A stretch of DNA of 64,000 nt from Planococcus shenhongbingii (GCF_030413635.1 NZ_CP129235.1:2170001-2234000); one strand, 5' to 3'. Positions 44,943 through 54,389 are shown, counted from the first letter of the stretch. The notes: generated from the sequence alone by a model not told the origin. Translations and numbers: made by a program.

Positions 44943-45959
44943 TTATTTTAATACACTGTCAAGAAAGCCGAAGACTTCTTCAAGGTTTTCCTTTGATTCA
45001 AATGGTTCTCCTCCATGGACAACCCCTTCCAAAAGTGTCAGCTCCACTTTATCTTCCCCTAAAACATCAGCCAGCTTTCCAGCAAAATCACTAGATTGCT
45101 GGACAGGTACGTTCGGATCAGCCGTTCCGTGCTGGATTAAAAAGGCCGGATCGTTTTCAGTAATGTAAGACTCCGGATTCGCTTTTTTCACTTCTTCCGT
45201 TTTCTCTAGGATATTGCGGCCCATATACTTGCTTTCCGGTGAATCGGCGGTGCTTCGGCTGCCTAATTTCGGTGTGATTTCCGATTCGGCAAACTGCTCA
45301 TCTATTTTCAGAAAGTCAGTTTGGCCGTACCAGTCAACAACCGCTTGGACTTCAGAGGAAAAGTTGATGTTTTCGGTATTTTTACCATTCAGTGAACCAT
45401 CATTTCCACTGGTCCCAACCAATGCGGCTAAATGGCCGCCAGCGCTGCCTCCCCATGCCGCTACTTTCTCAGGATTTACATTGTATTCTTCCGCATTTGC
45501 CTTCACATAACGGATAGCCGCTTTGACATCGCTGATGGCAGCTGGGAAAAACGCTTCACGCGACAGCCGGTAATTGACTGCTACGACCGCATACCCGCGG
45601 TTGAGGCCTTCTATCATGGCAGTGAGATCGGCACCCGTTTTATCCCCTTCCCTGAACCCGCCGCCGTGAATTGCGACAATAACCGGGAACGGTCCTTCTC
45701 CTTCATTCGGCAGGTATATATCGAGCTTCTGCGCTTCTGAATTGCTGCCGTAATCGAGATCTAAATATTTATTCTCAATAAATGAGGTATCAACTGTTTC
45801 AGCAGAAGGCTGCTTAGTTTCTGCCGCTTCGACTGTTTCTGTCGTTTCCGCTGCTTCACTAAGCTCTTGTACTGCTTCTTCAGTGGCATTTGTTGAACAT
45901 CCTGCCAATAGTGCAGCTGCAAGGGACATGGATAAAATAGGTAAGACTGTTTTCTTCAC
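44943..45959 (-). CDS. Lipoprotein alpha/beta hydrolase (BD-FAE-like esterase)
   Basis: 338 residues. Lipoprotein signal with lipobox LLAGC (Cys 21), then a Glu/Thr-rich linker and an alpha/beta hydrolase: oxyanion-hole VIVAIHGGGFREGD, nucleophile elbow AAWGGSAGGHLAAL, acid in FLIQHGTADPNVPV and a final His in LLEGVVHGGEPFE. The pattern fits the bifunctional feruloyl/acetyl xylan esterase-like BD-FAE family, so it is a surface-bound esterase. The start is GTG 45959 with TTAGGAGTG ahead. No polysaccharide genes lie nearby, so the substrate is open. Confidence 0.9.
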   Translation of the reverse strand: MKKTVLPILSMSLAAALLAGCSTNATEEAVQELSEAAETTETVEAAETKQPSAETVDTSFIENKYLDLDYGSNSEAQKLDIYLPNEGEGPFPVIVAIHGGGFREGDKTGADLTAMIEGLNRGYAVVAVNYRLSREAFFPAAISDVKAAIRYVKANAEEYNVNPEKVAAWGGSAGGHLAALVGTSGNDGSLNGKNTENINFSSEVQAVVDWYGQTDFLKIDEQFAESEITPKLGSRSTADSPESKYMGRNILEKTEEVKKANPESYITENDPAFLIQHGTADPNVPVQQSSDFAGKLADVLGEDKVELTLLEGVVHGGEPFESKENLEEVFGFLDSVLK

Positions 45960-46088
45960 TGTAGATCACTCCTAAGTGTTTTGTTTGTTCTTCTATAAAC
46001 CGAGCATAACAAAACAATGTGACACAAAAATGGCAGAAAAACGATGCAAAACGCACGTTTTCTGCCAAAAACTTTTATATGTTTCTTT

Positions 46089-47327
46089 CTACGCTCTTTT
46101 AAGAGTAATCGTAAAAGTGGTTCCTGAATCGCCCTTGCTTTCAACACTGATTTTCTCTCCAAGCTGTTCCATGATTTCGAATGCAATGGAAAGCCCAAGG
46201 CCGCTGCCCGTACTGGTATGCGACAGGTCCTCTTTGGTAAAACGCCCGAATATGTGCGGCAAAAGTTCTTTAGATATTCCCGGTCCATTATCCGACACGA
46301 TTATCTCTGCTTTTCTCCCTGTCGTTTTCGCATCAATCGTTACATTGCCTTGAACCGGCGTAAATTTAAATGCATTATCCAACAGAATCGTCAGGACTTG
46401 AACGATCCGGTCTTTATTCGAATAGGTCTCGGGGAGATTTTTAGCCCGTTCTGTAATATGAAACTCGAGCTCCATGTCATCTGCCAAAATAGCGAAAGGC
46501 TCGGCCACTTGTTCAATCACTTCTTTTGTATCAACCACTGGCTTATCAAAAGCCATTTTTTTATGCTGCAGCCTCGACAATTCCAGCAAATCGGCAATGA
46601 GTTCTTCCAGCCTCGCACTTTCCCTCAAAATGATGCTGTAGTATTGGTCGATTTTCTCAGGATCGGTCACCACATGATCTGACCATGTCTCTGTCAACGC
46701 TTTGATCGAAGCAAGCGGCGTTTTCAGTTCGTGGCTGATATTCGCGACATAGTCTTTGCGCATTTGCTCAAGCTGATTTTTCTCTTTAACAAAGACGGTA
46801 AGAAAAGCGAGGACAATGATCGTCCCGATTGCCAAAGTTACAAAGAAGACTAGGTAAAAGCCATTAAGAGCAGCTTGGTAAGCGCATGCCTCTTTTAATA
46901 AATAAATGCCGCCGGTCACTTTGTTATCTTGAACGAGTGGCTGACCGATGATAATAGCACGTGCAGAATACCCCGGCACGGGCTGGATTTCAATAGCCAT
47001 TTTTCCGCTGTTGATTTTCGGCAAATAAGCGGCCAGTTTCTTGTTTACCTCAGCATCAGCAGAAGATTGCGGAATAGTTTCATCGTTGTAAACATCGATT
47101 TCTTTTCCATGGACATCAAATGCTTTCACTAAAAAATCATCGGTTCTGGTTATTTTGTCTCCATCCGCCACTTCTTCACCAATCAGCGTGAGAGGCGGCT
47201 GAAGTTCTTCAATTTTGGATTGGATAAAGTAATGCTTAATCGCAAAAGCCCCGAGTAGCTGACCGGATATAAAAATGGCTAAGATGACAAATGCAATCCA
47301 CAACTTGCTTGAAAAGAGCTGCTTCAT
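46089..47327 (-). CDS. Sensor histidine kinase
   Basis: 412 residues. Two membrane segments (about residues 8-30 and 152-175) frame an extracytoplasmic sensor domain. Then DHp with the phospho-accepting His in YVANISHELKTPL (near residue 199), N-box VLTILLDNAFKFTP, G1 IIVSDNGPGI and G2 GSGLGLSIAFEIM. Cell-envelope type kinase. Its ATG overlaps the response regulator stop codon by four bases, so both are made together. The stimulus is unknown; no target gene can be inferred. Confidence 0.94.
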   Translation of the reverse strand: MKQLFSSKLWIAFVILAIFISGQLLGAFAIKHYFIQSKIEELQPPLTLIGEEVADGDKITRTDDFLVKAFDVHGKEIDVYNDETIPQSSADAEVNKKLAAYLPKINSGKMAIEIQPVPGYSARAIIIGQPLVQDNKVTGGIYLLKEACAYQAALNGFYLVFFVTLAIGTIIVLAFLTVFVKEKNQLEQMRKDYVANISHELKTPLASIKALTETWSDHVVTDPEKIDQYYSIILRESARLEELIADLLELSRLQHKKMAFDKPVVDTKEVIEQVAEPFAILADDMELEFHITERAKNLPETYSNKDRIVQVLTILLDNAFKFTPVQGNVTIDAKTTGRKAEIIVSDNGPGISKELLPHIFGRFTKEDLSHTSTGSGLGLSIAFEIMEQLGEKISVESKGDSGTTFTITLKRA

Positions 47328-48046
47328 ACATTTACCTCAAATTTATAGCCGACGCTGTAAACAGACTTTATGGAAAAATCGGGGGAAGCTTTTGCAATTT
47401 TTTGGCGGATCCGTTTGATCATCGTATCGACTGTCCGGGTGTCTCCCGTGTAATCATATCCCCAAACTTTGTACAGCAATTCTTCCCGGCTCACGACTTT
47501 CCCAGTATGGTTGACTAGAAATGCCAATAGCTCCACCTCTTTTGCCGTCAGCTCAATCACCTGTTGATTGACATGGACTTCATATCCAGTAATGTCTATC
47601 GATAAGTTGCCTGCTTTTAAGAAGTGAGGACTTTCTTTTTTTGGCTGCACCCGTTTCAGAATCGTTTTGATCCGGACTACTACTTCCCGAGGTGAAAAAG
47701 GCTTGGTGATATAGTCGTCTGCGCCGATCTCGAGGCCAACAATCCGGTCCACTTCTTCACTTCTGGCGCTGAGCATTAAAATTGGAATATCACTGGTTTT
47801 GCGTATCTCCTTGCATACTTCCGTTCCAAAGAGGCCAGGCATCATAATATCAAGCACCACTAAATCAAAATGTTTTTCCTCCAGCAGCTCCAGTGCTAAT
47901 TTTCCGTCATAAGCCGATACACTCTTCATCCCCTCGGCTTGCAGATACGCATTGATGCTCTCGTGGACAGCGACATTATCATCACATATTGAAAAATAAA
48001 GCAATATCCACAACTTTTGAACCTGTTTCACTTTATTGTGGTACAC
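47324..48046 (-). CDS. OmpR/PhoB-family response regulator
   Basis: 240 residues as drawn. Receiver domain: acidic pair in FSICDDN, phospho-acceptor in LVVLDIMMPG (near residue 64), and conserved Lys in DDYITKPFSP. Winged-helix DNA-binding domain: HVNQQVIELTAKEVELLAF, YKVWGYDYTGDTRTVDTMI. The start is uncertain: the GTG at 48046 has a weak site, and the receiver really begins about 16 residues later, so TTG codons near 48013 or 48001 may be the true start. It overlaps the kinase gene. Confidence 0.92.
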   Translation of the reverse strand: MYHNKVKQVQKLWILLYFSICDDNVAVHESINAYLQAEGMKSVSAYDGKLALELLEEKHFDLVVLDIMMPGLFGTEVCKEIRKTSDIPILMLSARSEEVDRIVGLEIGADDYITKPFSPREVVVRIKTILKRVQPKKESPHFLKAGNLSIDITGYEVHVNQQVIELTAKEVELLAFLVNHTGKVVSREELLYKVWGYDYTGDTRTVDTMIKRIRQKIAKASPDFSIKSVYSVGYKFEVNV

Positions 48047-48056
48047 CCACTCTAAA

Positions 48057-48090
48057 GAAGAGAAAAACTTAAAAACAAGTTTTCCTCTTC
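48057..48090 (-). terminator. Terminator of the small membrane protein gene
   Basis: Stem GAAGAGGAAAACTT/AAGTTTTTCTCTTC with T-rich sequence, 45 bp beyond the stop codon of the gene at 48136-48642. Confidence 0.7.
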
Positions 48091-48135
48091 GTGTAAGCGA
48101 TAGTGTGAAAAGTTGACTGTTCTCTTCTTATTTTT

Positions 48136-48642
48136 TCACCGATTCATCATTATGGCATAAAGCTCATCCAATTGACTCTCAAACCTCGGAATCAACGATC
48201 TCCGTTCCTCTTCTGGCAGCTCTATAACAGGGCTTGTCAATTTATGGGCTGTTTCCTGCAATGAATCAAATTTTGGAATCATCTCACTATCCATATTGCT
48301 TCTGGCGAAGTTAATTTCTGAAACGACAGAAGAAATAAGACGATAACTTTCTGAATCAGGAGATATGGAGTATTGTTCTTCAACACTTAAACTGTTCCAT
48401 TTCCCATGAATGGACAGTACCAAATCTTTAGGTTCACCAAACGAGCTGCTTTCAATTTGCTGTCCATAGCCTTTTGGATTCGCTGGATTGTGCTTAGACA
48501 TTTCTAATTTCTCAGACTCAGTGGCTTGCACTACTTCCTCTTGAATTTTGGGAGATTCGGAATCTCTTATATTTACTGAAATCACTAATGTAATTAAACA
48601 AACTAAAGTGAGCAAAGGAACCGCTACAATCAATTTCCTCAT
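48136..48642 (-). CDS. Membrane-anchored protein of unknown function
   Basis: 168 residues from ATG 48642 (AGGTGG four bases ahead). One N-terminal membrane segment, LIVAVPLLTLVCLITLVISV, then a polar extracytoplasmic domain, mostly helical, with no motif I can name. It could be an anchored lipoprotein-like stress protein, but it has no lipobox (a Cys lies inside the membrane segment). Its 5' side faces the IS element 230 bp away. Ordinary gene spacing and a good ribosome site make it real. Confidence 0.72.
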   Translation of the reverse strand: MRKLIVAVPLLTLVCLITLVISVNIRDSESPKIQEEVVQATESEKLEMSKHNPANPKGYGQQIESSSFGEPKDLVLSIHGKWNSLSVEEQYSISPDSESYRLISSVVSEINFARSNMDSEMIPKFDSLQETAHKLTSPVIELPEEERRSLIPRFESQLDELYAIMMNR

Positions 48643-48885
48643 CAAACCACCTGTTGCCTTTCTATTAATATATTCTTTTTCTGCAATTTCTCATTACTTT
48701 CTTCACTCATTCTCGCTAGCTTGGACAATCTCCTCTTTTCATTTTGAAGCAAATGTTTGAAAACCACTTACATTTTCATACCTGTTTTTCTGTGGGTTGC
48801 TTATTGGATGCTCTTAACTTTAATGTCAGTAAATAGATAAAAGCAAGACATCCATAACAAAAAAGAGAGAAAAAACGGTACTGCA

Positions 48886-48921
48886 CCCCAAAAGTTAGAG
48901 TTAAAAATCTAACTTTTGGGG
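48886..48921 (+). terminator. Hairpin at the left IS end, before orfA
   Basis: A perfect 14-bp stem (CCCCAAAAGTTAGA/TCTAACTTTTGGGG) followed by TGTTTTT, ending nine bases before the orfA ATG. The GGGGTG ribosome site of orfA is its 3' arm. It should stop or silence transcripts entering from outside. Confidence 0.75.
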
Positions 48922-48930
48922 TGTTTTTCT

Positions 48931-49488
48931 ATGATGAAATATAGCGAAGAATTTAAACTGAAGCTGGTCAACGAGTATTTGGCTGGCCCGTTGGGTTATC
49001 CACGCTTAGCCCGAAAATACGGGATATCCAGCCACGGGCAAATAGCACGCTGGGTGCGGGCTTTCCAGGCATTCGGAAAAGAAGGATTGCGGAACAGGCA
49101 AAAAAACAAGGTGTATTCTGTTCAATTCAAATTGGATGTATTACACTTTATGAAACAAACAGGCGCTTCCTACCAGGACGCAGCGATTGAATTCAAGATG
49201 CACAACCCGACGCTTATTGTGAAATGGAAACAGACATTTTTGGCGGAAGGGGCAGGAGGCCTGAGAAAGAAAGGACGGCCACCCATGGCGAAAAATTCGA
49301 AAAAGAAACCGGCAAAACCGGCTGGGACGATGTCCCGTGAAGAACAACTTGAACGCGAGAATGAGCTTCTCCGTTTGGAAGTCGCTTATTTAAAAAAGTT
49401 GAACGCTTTCCAGGAGAATCCGGATGCCTACCTCGAAAAGCACAAGCAGCGCTGGCATTCGAACTCCAAAAAGAAGGATTCCGATTAA
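48931..49488 (+). CDS. IS3-family transposase OrfA
   Basis: 185 residues from ATG 48931. Two helix-turn-helix segments (SEEFKLKLVNEYLAGPLGYP with RKYGISSHGQIARWVRAFQ, and YSVQFKLDVLHFMKQTGASY with LIVKWKQTF), then a leucine-zipper-like region LERENELLRLEVAYLKKL typical of OrfA. It binds the IS ends. The reading frame ends at 49488, past the slippery AAAAAG at 49468-49473 where a -1 shift joins orfB. Confidence 0.92.
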   Translation: MMKYSEEFKLKLVNEYLAGPLGYPRLARKYGISSHGQIARWVRAFQAFGKEGLRNRQKNKVYSVQFKLDVLHFMKQTGASYQDAAIEFKMHNPTLIVKWKQTFLAEGAGGLRKKGRPPMAKNSKKKPAKPAGTMSREEQLERENELLRLEVAYLKKLNAFQENPDAYLEKHKQRWHSNSKKKDSD

Positions 49489-49493
49489 CGGAT

Positions 49494-50315
49494 GTGCTGG
49501 AGATCGTCGATCTGCCAGAAGCGACGTATCATTACCACCGCCAGCGATTTGGGTTGGAAGATCCGGATCTGGAATGGAAAACGTTGATTCTGGCGCTCTT
49601 CGAAAAACACGACGGCCGTTACGGGTATCGCAGGATCTCTCTGGAATTAAAGGCGCAAGGGTACGTCATCAACCACAAGAAAGTCCAGCGCATCATGGGC
49701 GAATTGAACCTCACTTGCGTAAAGTTCATTCGGAAATCGCGCTATCGTTCCTATAAGGGGCAAGTAGGCACCATCGCCAAAAACCGGTTGAACCGCCGGT
49801 TCCACACCACGCATGCCTTGCAAAAAATCGTGACGGACGTGACGGAATTCAAATGTGCAGGAGAAGAAAAGCTGTATTTGAGTCCGCTGATGGATCTCTA
49901 CAACGGGGAAATCATTGGCGTGAGTATGGCGAAACGCCCAACCCTCGACTTCGTCATGGAATCGTTACGGAATGCCCTGCCAGTCATCGGAGAACAAGCC
50001 AGGTATCGGACCACCATCCATTCCGATCAAGGTTGGCATTACCAGCACCGATACTGGGCGAAGACATTGAAAGAGAACCGGATTTTCCAAAGCATGTCCC
50101 GAAAGGCGACGTGTGCCGACAACGCGGCCATGGAGAACTTCTTCGGCCTGCTTAAACAAGAGATGTATTACGGAGAAGAATTGGTCCCCTTCGAAGAACT
50201 GAAACTGAAAATTGAACGGTACGTCCATTACTACAACCATGAACGCATCAAGCAAAAATTGGCCGGCATGAGCCCGGTGAACTACCGAATTCATGCCAGC
50301 CAATTAGCTGCATAA
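49494..50315 (+). CDS. IS3-family transposase OrfB, DDE integrase part
   Basis: 273 residues from GTG 49494, but the frame is open back to 49467, so the real product is an OrfAB fusion made by -1 slippage at AAAAAG. HTH_21 region (GRYGYRRISLELKAQGYVIN), then the rve integrase core with DDE: the first Asp in IVTDVTEF, the second in HSDQGWHYQ, the Glu in AAMENFFGLLKQEMYYGEE. The ending YVHYYNHERIKQKLAGMSPV is typical for IS150-type elements. No stop or deletion is visible. Confidence 0.93.
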   Translation: MLEIVDLPEATYHYHRQRFGLEDPDLEWKTLILALFEKHDGRYGYRRISLELKAQGYVINHKKVQRIMGELNLTCVKFIRKSRYRSYKGQVGTIAKNRLNRRFHTTHALQKIVTDVTEFKCAGEEKLYLSPLMDLYNGEIIGVSMAKRPTLDFVMESLRNALPVIGEQARYRTTIHSDQGWHYQHRYWAKTLKENRIFQSMSRKATCADNAAMENFFGLLKQEMYYGEELVPFEELKLKIERYVHYYNHERIKQKLAGMSPVNYRIHASQLAA

Positions 50316-50395
50316 CTGAAACTCTAACTTTAAGGGGTCACTACCAACTTCAAATGAAGTTCCTTCTCTCTTGATGACAACCTATAAAACTGATT

Positions 50396-52813
50396 TTACT
50401 TTTCCAATTTCACACGCTGGAGGCGCAGCGCATTCAATACGACGGATACCGAACTGAATGCCATCGCCGCTCCTGCAAGCCAAGGCGCCAACAAGCCAAC
50501 TGCGGCAATTGGAATTCCCAGGGTATTATAAGCAAATGCCCAAAATAAGTTTTGCTTGATATTGCGCATCGTTTTGCGGCTCATAATGATCGCTTCGGCG
50601 ATGCTGTTCAAGTCGCCTCGAATCAATGTGATGTCCGCAGCTTCCATCGCCACATCGGTCCCTGTACCGATGGCCATGCCGATATCCGCTGTAGCCAGTG
50701 CGGGTGCGTCATTGATGCCGTCGCCGACCATCGCCACTTTCTTGCCTTGCAGCTGCAATTTTTTCACTTCATCCGCTTTGCCTTCCGGAAGCACTTCCGC
50801 AATCACCGCATCAACGCCCACTTCTTTGCCGATGGCTTGCGCGGTCCGCTCGTTGTCCCCCGTCATCATGATGACTTGAATGCCCATTTCCTTAAGGCGG
50901 CGGATGGCTTCGCGGGAAGTGTCTTTGATGGTATCCGCCACAGCTACCATCCCGGCGTATTGCCCATTAATTCCCGCTAACATCGCTGTTTTTCCCTTGC
51001 TCTCGAGTTTTTCCATCTCAGGCAAAACTGAGACAATATCAATGCCATATTGCTCCATCAATTTGCGTGTGCCAATGACAACCGCTTGGCCCGATACTGT
51101 TGCTTGCACTCCGTACCCCGGGACTGCTTCAAAATATTGCACTTTGCCAAGCTCGATGCCTTTTTCCTGGATTCCGTGGACAATGGCTTGGGCCAATGGA
51201 TGTTCTGATTGTTTCTCTGCTGCGCCGATGAGCGATAAGAACTTCTCTTCGTCCTGTCCTTCGGCAATTACAACATCCGTCAATTCCGGTTTCCCATGCG
51301 TAACCGTACCCGTTTTATCAACGACTACGGTGTCAATGCTTTGGGTCTGTTCCAAATGCTCGCCGCCTTTGAACAGAATGCCCATTTCCGCTGAACGGCC
51401 AGAACCTGCCATGATGGACGTCGGTGTTGCGAGGCCCAGTGCACACGGACAAGCAATGACCAGCACCGCGATTAAGACTTCCAGGGCCGGGGTAAAGTCG
51501 CCCGGTTGCACCCAGATAAACCATACCAAGAATGTGAGGAAAGCAATCCCGACGACAATCGGCACGAAGATGCCTGAAATTTTGTCGGCCAACCGCTGAA
51601 TCGGCGCTTTCGTGCCTTGTGCGTCTTCCACCACTTTAATGATTTGTGCCAGCGCGGTGTCGCGTCCGACTTTCGTGGCTTTCATTTGGATGAATCCATT
51701 GCTATTGATCGTTGATCCATAAAGGGCATCGCCTGCTGCTTTGTCCACCGGCAGACTTTCTCCCGTCAGCATCGATTCATCAACCGCTGTGCTGCCTTCC
51801 AGCACTTCGCCGTCAACCGGAATTTTTTCTCCCGGTCGCACGAAAATAGTGTCACCGATCATCACTTCTTCCAACGGCACTTCTTTTTCTACTCCGTTAC
51901 GAAGAACGGCTGCCGTTTTCGCCTGAAGGCCCATCAATTTCTTGATGGCTTCAGATGAACGGCCTTTTGCTTTCGCTTCAAACAATTTCCCAAGAATGAT
52001 CAAAGTGATCAGCACCGCACTGGTTTCAAAATACAGTTCTGCCCCGTGATGCGTGCCGGCTGTGACAATTGCCTGATAGACACTGTAGAAGTAGGCTGCC
52101 GATGTTCCCAGGACCACCAGCACGTCCATATTGGCGCTGCCATTTCGAAGCGCTTTATAGGCGCCCACGTAAAATTGTTTCCCTATATAAAATTGAACCG
52201 GTGTTGCCAGAAGCATCTGGAACCACGGGTTCATCAGAATTTCCGGCACATAAAGAAATGAGGTGAAGGAAAAATGCCCGACCATCGTCCACAACAACGG
52301 CAGCGACAAAATGGCTGAAATGATGAATTTCCGTTTTTGGTCCTGGATTGCTTTTTCCCGGTAATCCACCCGTTCCACATCTTCTTGCTGTTGATGTGCG
52401 CCGTAGCCCAATTTCTCCACTTTCGTAATGATGTCGCCAATGCTTACTTCCGAAGGATTGAATTCAATCGTCGCTTTCTCCAGCGCCAAATTGACGTTCG
52501 CAGAAGCAACTCCTCCTAATTTATTGATTCCTTTTTCAATGCGCGTTGCACAAGCGGCACAGGTCATGCCGGTTATATCAAATTCAGCTTTCTGTTTCAC
52601 GACGCCATAACCCAGCGCTTCGATTTTCTTCTCAAAATCTGCTTCGCTCAATTTTGCCGGGTCGTAGTGAATGGATGACTTTTCAAGTGCCAAGTTGACG
52701 TTGGCTTGTTCGACGCCTTCCATTTTACTTATCCCTTTTTCAATCCGGGTCGCACACGCTGCACAGGTCATGCCCGTGATCTGGAAATTTGCTTCTTTTG
52801 TTTCCGTAGCCAT
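50396..52813 (-). CDS. copA: Copper-exporting P-type ATPase CopA
   Basis: 805 residues. Two N-terminal heavy-metal-associated domains, each with [15 protein letters not shown] (near residues 14 and 84). Then eight membrane segments with the metal-site CPC in [15 protein letters not shown] (near residue 455), phosphorylation motif [10 protein letters not shown] (near 497), HP motif [12 protein letters not shown], and [14 protein letters not shown] (near 695). This is a P1B-1 ATPase that pumps Cu(I) out of the cytoplasm. ATG 52813 follows GGAGGAGGGG. Its own promoter carries a CsoR-like box, and a terminator separates it from copZ, so it is regulated with, but not necessarily co-transcribed with, csoR-copZ. 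Confidence 0.97.
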   Translation of the reverse strand: MATETKEANFQITGMTCAACATRIEKGISKMEGVEQANVNLALEKSSIHYDPAKLSEADFEKKIEALGYGVVKQKAEFDITGMTCAACATRIEKGINKLGGVASANVNLALEKATIEFNPSEVSIGDIITKVEKLGYGAHQQQEDVERVDYREKAIQDQKRKFIISAILSLPLLWTMVGHFSFTSFLYVPEILMNPWFQMLLATPVQFYIGKQFYVGAYKALRNGSANMDVLVVLGTSAAYFYSVYQAIVTAGTHHGAELYFETSAVLITLIILGKLFEAKAKGRSSEAIKKLMGLQAKTAAVLRNGVEKEVPLEEVMIGDTIFVRPGEKIPVDGEVLEGSTAVDESMLTGESLPVDKAAGDALYGSTINSNGFIQMKATKVGRDTALAQIIKVVEDAQGTKAPIQRLADKISGIFVPIVVGIAFLTFLVWFIWVQPGDFTPALEVLIAVLVIACPCALGLATPTSIMAGSGRSAEMGILFKGGEHLEQTQSIDTVVVDKTGTVTHGKPELTDVVIAEGQDEEKFLSLIGAAEKQSEHPLAQAIVHGIQEKGIELGKVQYFEAVPGYGVQATVSGQAVVIGTRKLMEQYGIDIVSVLPEMEKLESKGKTAMLAGINGQYAGMVAVADTIKDTSREAIRRLKEMGIQVIMMTGDNERTAQAIGKEVGVDAVIAEVLPEGKADEVKKLQLQGKKVAMVGDGINDAPALATADIGMAIGTGTDVAMEAADITLIRGDLNSIAEAIIMSRKTMRNIKQNLFWAFAYNTLGIPIAAVGLLAPWLAGAAMAFSSVSVVLNALRLQRVKLEK

Positions 52814-52832
52814 TAAGTTCCCCTCCTCCTCT

Positions 52833-52861
52833 ATACTATATGGGGGTATACATCTTTTAAA
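52833..52861 (-). promoter_or_regulatory. copA promoter with CsoR-like box
   Basis: Minus strand TTTAAA (52856-52861), 17-bp spacer, TAGTAT (52833-52838). The spacer includes GTATACCCCCATAT, a G/C-tract box like known CsoR operators. The transcript leader would be very short. Confidence 0.68.
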
Positions 52862-52865
52862 AGTA

Positions 52866-52886
52866 AAGAGTGCTGTGAAAGCACTC
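52866..52886 (-). terminator. Hairpin after copZ
   Basis: Eight-bp stem AGAGTGCT/AGCACTCT directly at the copZ stop codon, followed on the minus strand by TTTACTTTT. It should end the csoR-copZ transcript before the copA promoter. Confidence 0.75.
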
Positions 52887-53090
52887 TTATACTACTTCAT
52901 ATCCTTGGTCTTCGATTACTTCTTTGATTTCATTCAAAGATGATTTGCTGTTGTCATAAGCCACTGTAACTTCACCTTTGCCAAGATCCACTTTTACAGC
53001 GGATACCCCTTGGAGTTCACCGACACTTGATTCCACTGCGTTCACACAATGCGCGCAAGACATGCCTTGTACTTTTAATGTTTCATTCAT
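52887..53090 (-). CDS. copZ: Copper chaperone CopZ
   Basis: 67 residues, one heavy-metal-associated domain. The metal-binding motif MSCAHCV is at residues 10-16, followed by the typical [13 protein letters not shown] strand. CopZ carries Cu(I) in the cytoplasm to CopA and to CsoR. ATG 53090 follows TAGGAGG. It lies 71 bp after csoR, 73 bp before copA. The short leader region between csoR and copZ shows no extra box, so it is probably co-transcribed with csoR. Confidence 0.96.
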   Translation of the reverse strand: MNETLKVQGMSCAHCVNAVESSVGELQGVSAVKVDLGKGEVTVAYDNSKSSLNEIKEVIEDQGYEVV

Positions 53091-53161
53091 GATTTTTTCC
53101 TCCTAAAATAATGATTGTTAATATGTTATCAATAATGATGATTAAGATTCTGCTTCCATGT

Positions 53162-53449
53162 TTACTTTGTCATGGTTTTCATTACATCCATCAATTCATT
53201 GATCGCTTCTTCGCCTTTGTTTTCCTTGATGGCTTTTGAAACACAATGATGGGTGTGGTCTTCCAGTAAGGCCAGCGACACTTTATTCATCGCAGACTGA
53301 ATGGCGCTGACTTGATGCAGTATGTCCACACAGTAACGGTCGTTTTCTACCATTTGGTGAACTCCGCGAACCTGTCCTTCAATCCGTTTCAGCCGGTTCA
53401 AAAGCTGCTGTTTATTGGGTTGTACTGTGGTCTTTAATGTTTTTTCCAT
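53162..53449 (-). CDS. csoR: Copper-sensing repressor CsoR
   Basis: 95 residues from ATG 53449, with GGGAGG ahead. A CsoR/RcnR all-helical repressor: LLNRLKRIEGQVRGVHQMV, and the copper ligands Cys 40, His 65 and Cys 69 (RYC, then EDHTHHC), the C-H-C pattern that defines CsoR rather than nickel-sensing RcnR. Apo-CsoR sits on GC-tract palindromes and leaves on binding Cu(I). It is first in the transcript with copZ, and its own promoter has such a box right after a consensus -10. Confidence 0.95.
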   Translation of the reverse strand: MEKTLKTTVQPNKQQLLNRLKRIEGQVRGVHQMVENDRYCVDILHQVSAIQSAMNKVSLALLEDHTHHCVSKAIKENKGEEAINELMDVMKTMTK

Positions 53450-53471
53450 GAACTGAACCTCCCAATTCAAT

Positions 53472-53515
53472 ATACCCTATACCCGTATTATACAAGTAAA
53501 CTTATGGAATGTCAA
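53472..53515 (-). promoter_or_regulatory. csoR promoter with CsoR-like box
   Basis: Minus strand: a consensus promoter TTGACA (53510-53515), 17-bp spacer, TATAAT (53487-53492), followed at once by TACGGGTATAGGGTA (53473-53487), a CsoR-type operator at the start site. Confidence 0.85.
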
Positions 53516-53626
53516 AGCATGTGATTTGATAGTTGATTGGTTTCAGGAATTTCTCTGAGCATGCAAGTAGAAAGCTTCCCGTGCTAGGAAGTTTTTGTGT
53601 CATTTTAAAATCTTGGAAAATGCAGG

Positions 53627-54184
53627 CTACCTCGCTGACAATTCACTTTCTGTTACCCATTTATGATTTTTTACCAGTTCTCCGTCCGTTGATGCCGAGT
53701 AGTCAACCATGTAAACTGTCGTCTGTTCAGCAGAATCAATGGTTGCCTCTGCCCCTTCCATGCCTTCCATATGATCGGCTTCTACTGCTACTTTATCGCC
53801 TGGCTCATACGGCTCTTCTTTTGCTCCCTTAATTTCTTCATGAACAATCCATTTATGGTTTTCCACTTGTTCTCCGCCAGTAGTCGGTGTATATGAAATC
53901 GCATAGACCGTCGTATCAAACGCGCCGACAATTGTTGCTTCAGCGCCGTTCATGCCCTCCATATGATCTGTATTTATTATGGCCTTGCTGCCCACTTCAA
54001 ATGCCGGACTTTCTGCTTCTTTCAAGCCTTTTGGCACTTCACCTGAACTTGAATGATCCATGTGTCCATTCTCTTCATGGTTCATCCCAGTATGCTGTTC
54101 TTCCTGAGCACCAGTGGAACAAGCTGCTAAAAGAAAAACAAGCGTCAGAGTTAAAGAGTGAAATATTTTTTGTTTAAATTTCAT
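53627..54184 (-). CDS. DUF1541 lipoprotein, YdhK/CopL-like copper-binding protein
   Basis: 185 residues from ATG 54184 (AAAGGAGCG upstream); the frame to 54247 adds an unlikely tail. Lipobox LLAAC (Cys 22), then a His/Met-rich linker (HTGMNHEENGHMDH) and two DUF1541 repeats, each with DHMEGMNGAEATI-type and YMVDYS or YAISYT cores. YdhK-family proteins include staphylococcal CopL, which binds copper outside the membrane. Its upstream region has two CsoR-like boxes, and csoR is the next gene downstream, which supports a role in copper resistance. Confidence 0.87.
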   Translation of the reverse strand: MKFKQKIFHSLTLTLVFLLAACSTGAQEEQHTGMNHEENGHMDHSSSGEVPKGLKEAESPAFEVGSKAIINTDHMEGMNGAEATIVGAFDTTVYAISYTPTTGGEQVENHKWIVHEEIKGAKEEPYEPGDKVAVEADHMEGMEGAEATIDSAEQTTVYMVDYSASTDGELVKNHKWVTESELSAR

Positions 54185-54253
54185 TTTGATGCGCTCCTTT
54201 ATTTCAGTTCTACTATCTTTAATAGACGGTAGCAGCGTGAATTTCACTTGCTT

Positions 54254-54278
54254 ATTTTACCTGTACGGGGTATGGGAA
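54254..54278 (-). promoter_or_regulatory. CsoR-like box upstream of the copL-like gene
   Basis: Minus strand TTCCCATACCCCGTACAGGT (54259-54278) followed by TAAAAT (54254-54259), 70 bp before the gene. A matching -35 is not obvious, so this box may be secondary. Confidence 0.5.
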
Positions 54279-54389
54279 TGCCTAAAAAAATTTAACGACC
54301 ATTGCATTGTATTAAGTTCTTCTACAAACCACGCAATAGTTATCCAGAATATTCATATAGCCAATCAGAATCAACTCTATTCCTTTTCT

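Larger units (their letters stand above)
48877..50345 (+). mobile_element. IS3-family (IS150-like) insertion sequence
   Basis: 1,469 bp. Both ends carry imperfect inverted repeats: left GGTACTGCACCCCAAAAGTT, right (complement) GGTAGTGACCCCTTAAAGTT, continuing AGAGTT. A three-base direct repeat AAC flanks the element (48874-48876 and 50346-50348), a possible target duplication. Two overlapping frames, orfA and orfB, encode a helix-turn-helix protein and a DDE transposase joined by a probable -1 frameshift. All parts are intact, so it may be active. It sits between a small membrane-protein gene and copA. Confidence 0.9.

Noticed and set aside
50880..51599. 239-codon plus-strand frame opposite copA
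   Set aside because: Shadow of the strongly biased copA codons; no ribosome site and no domain.
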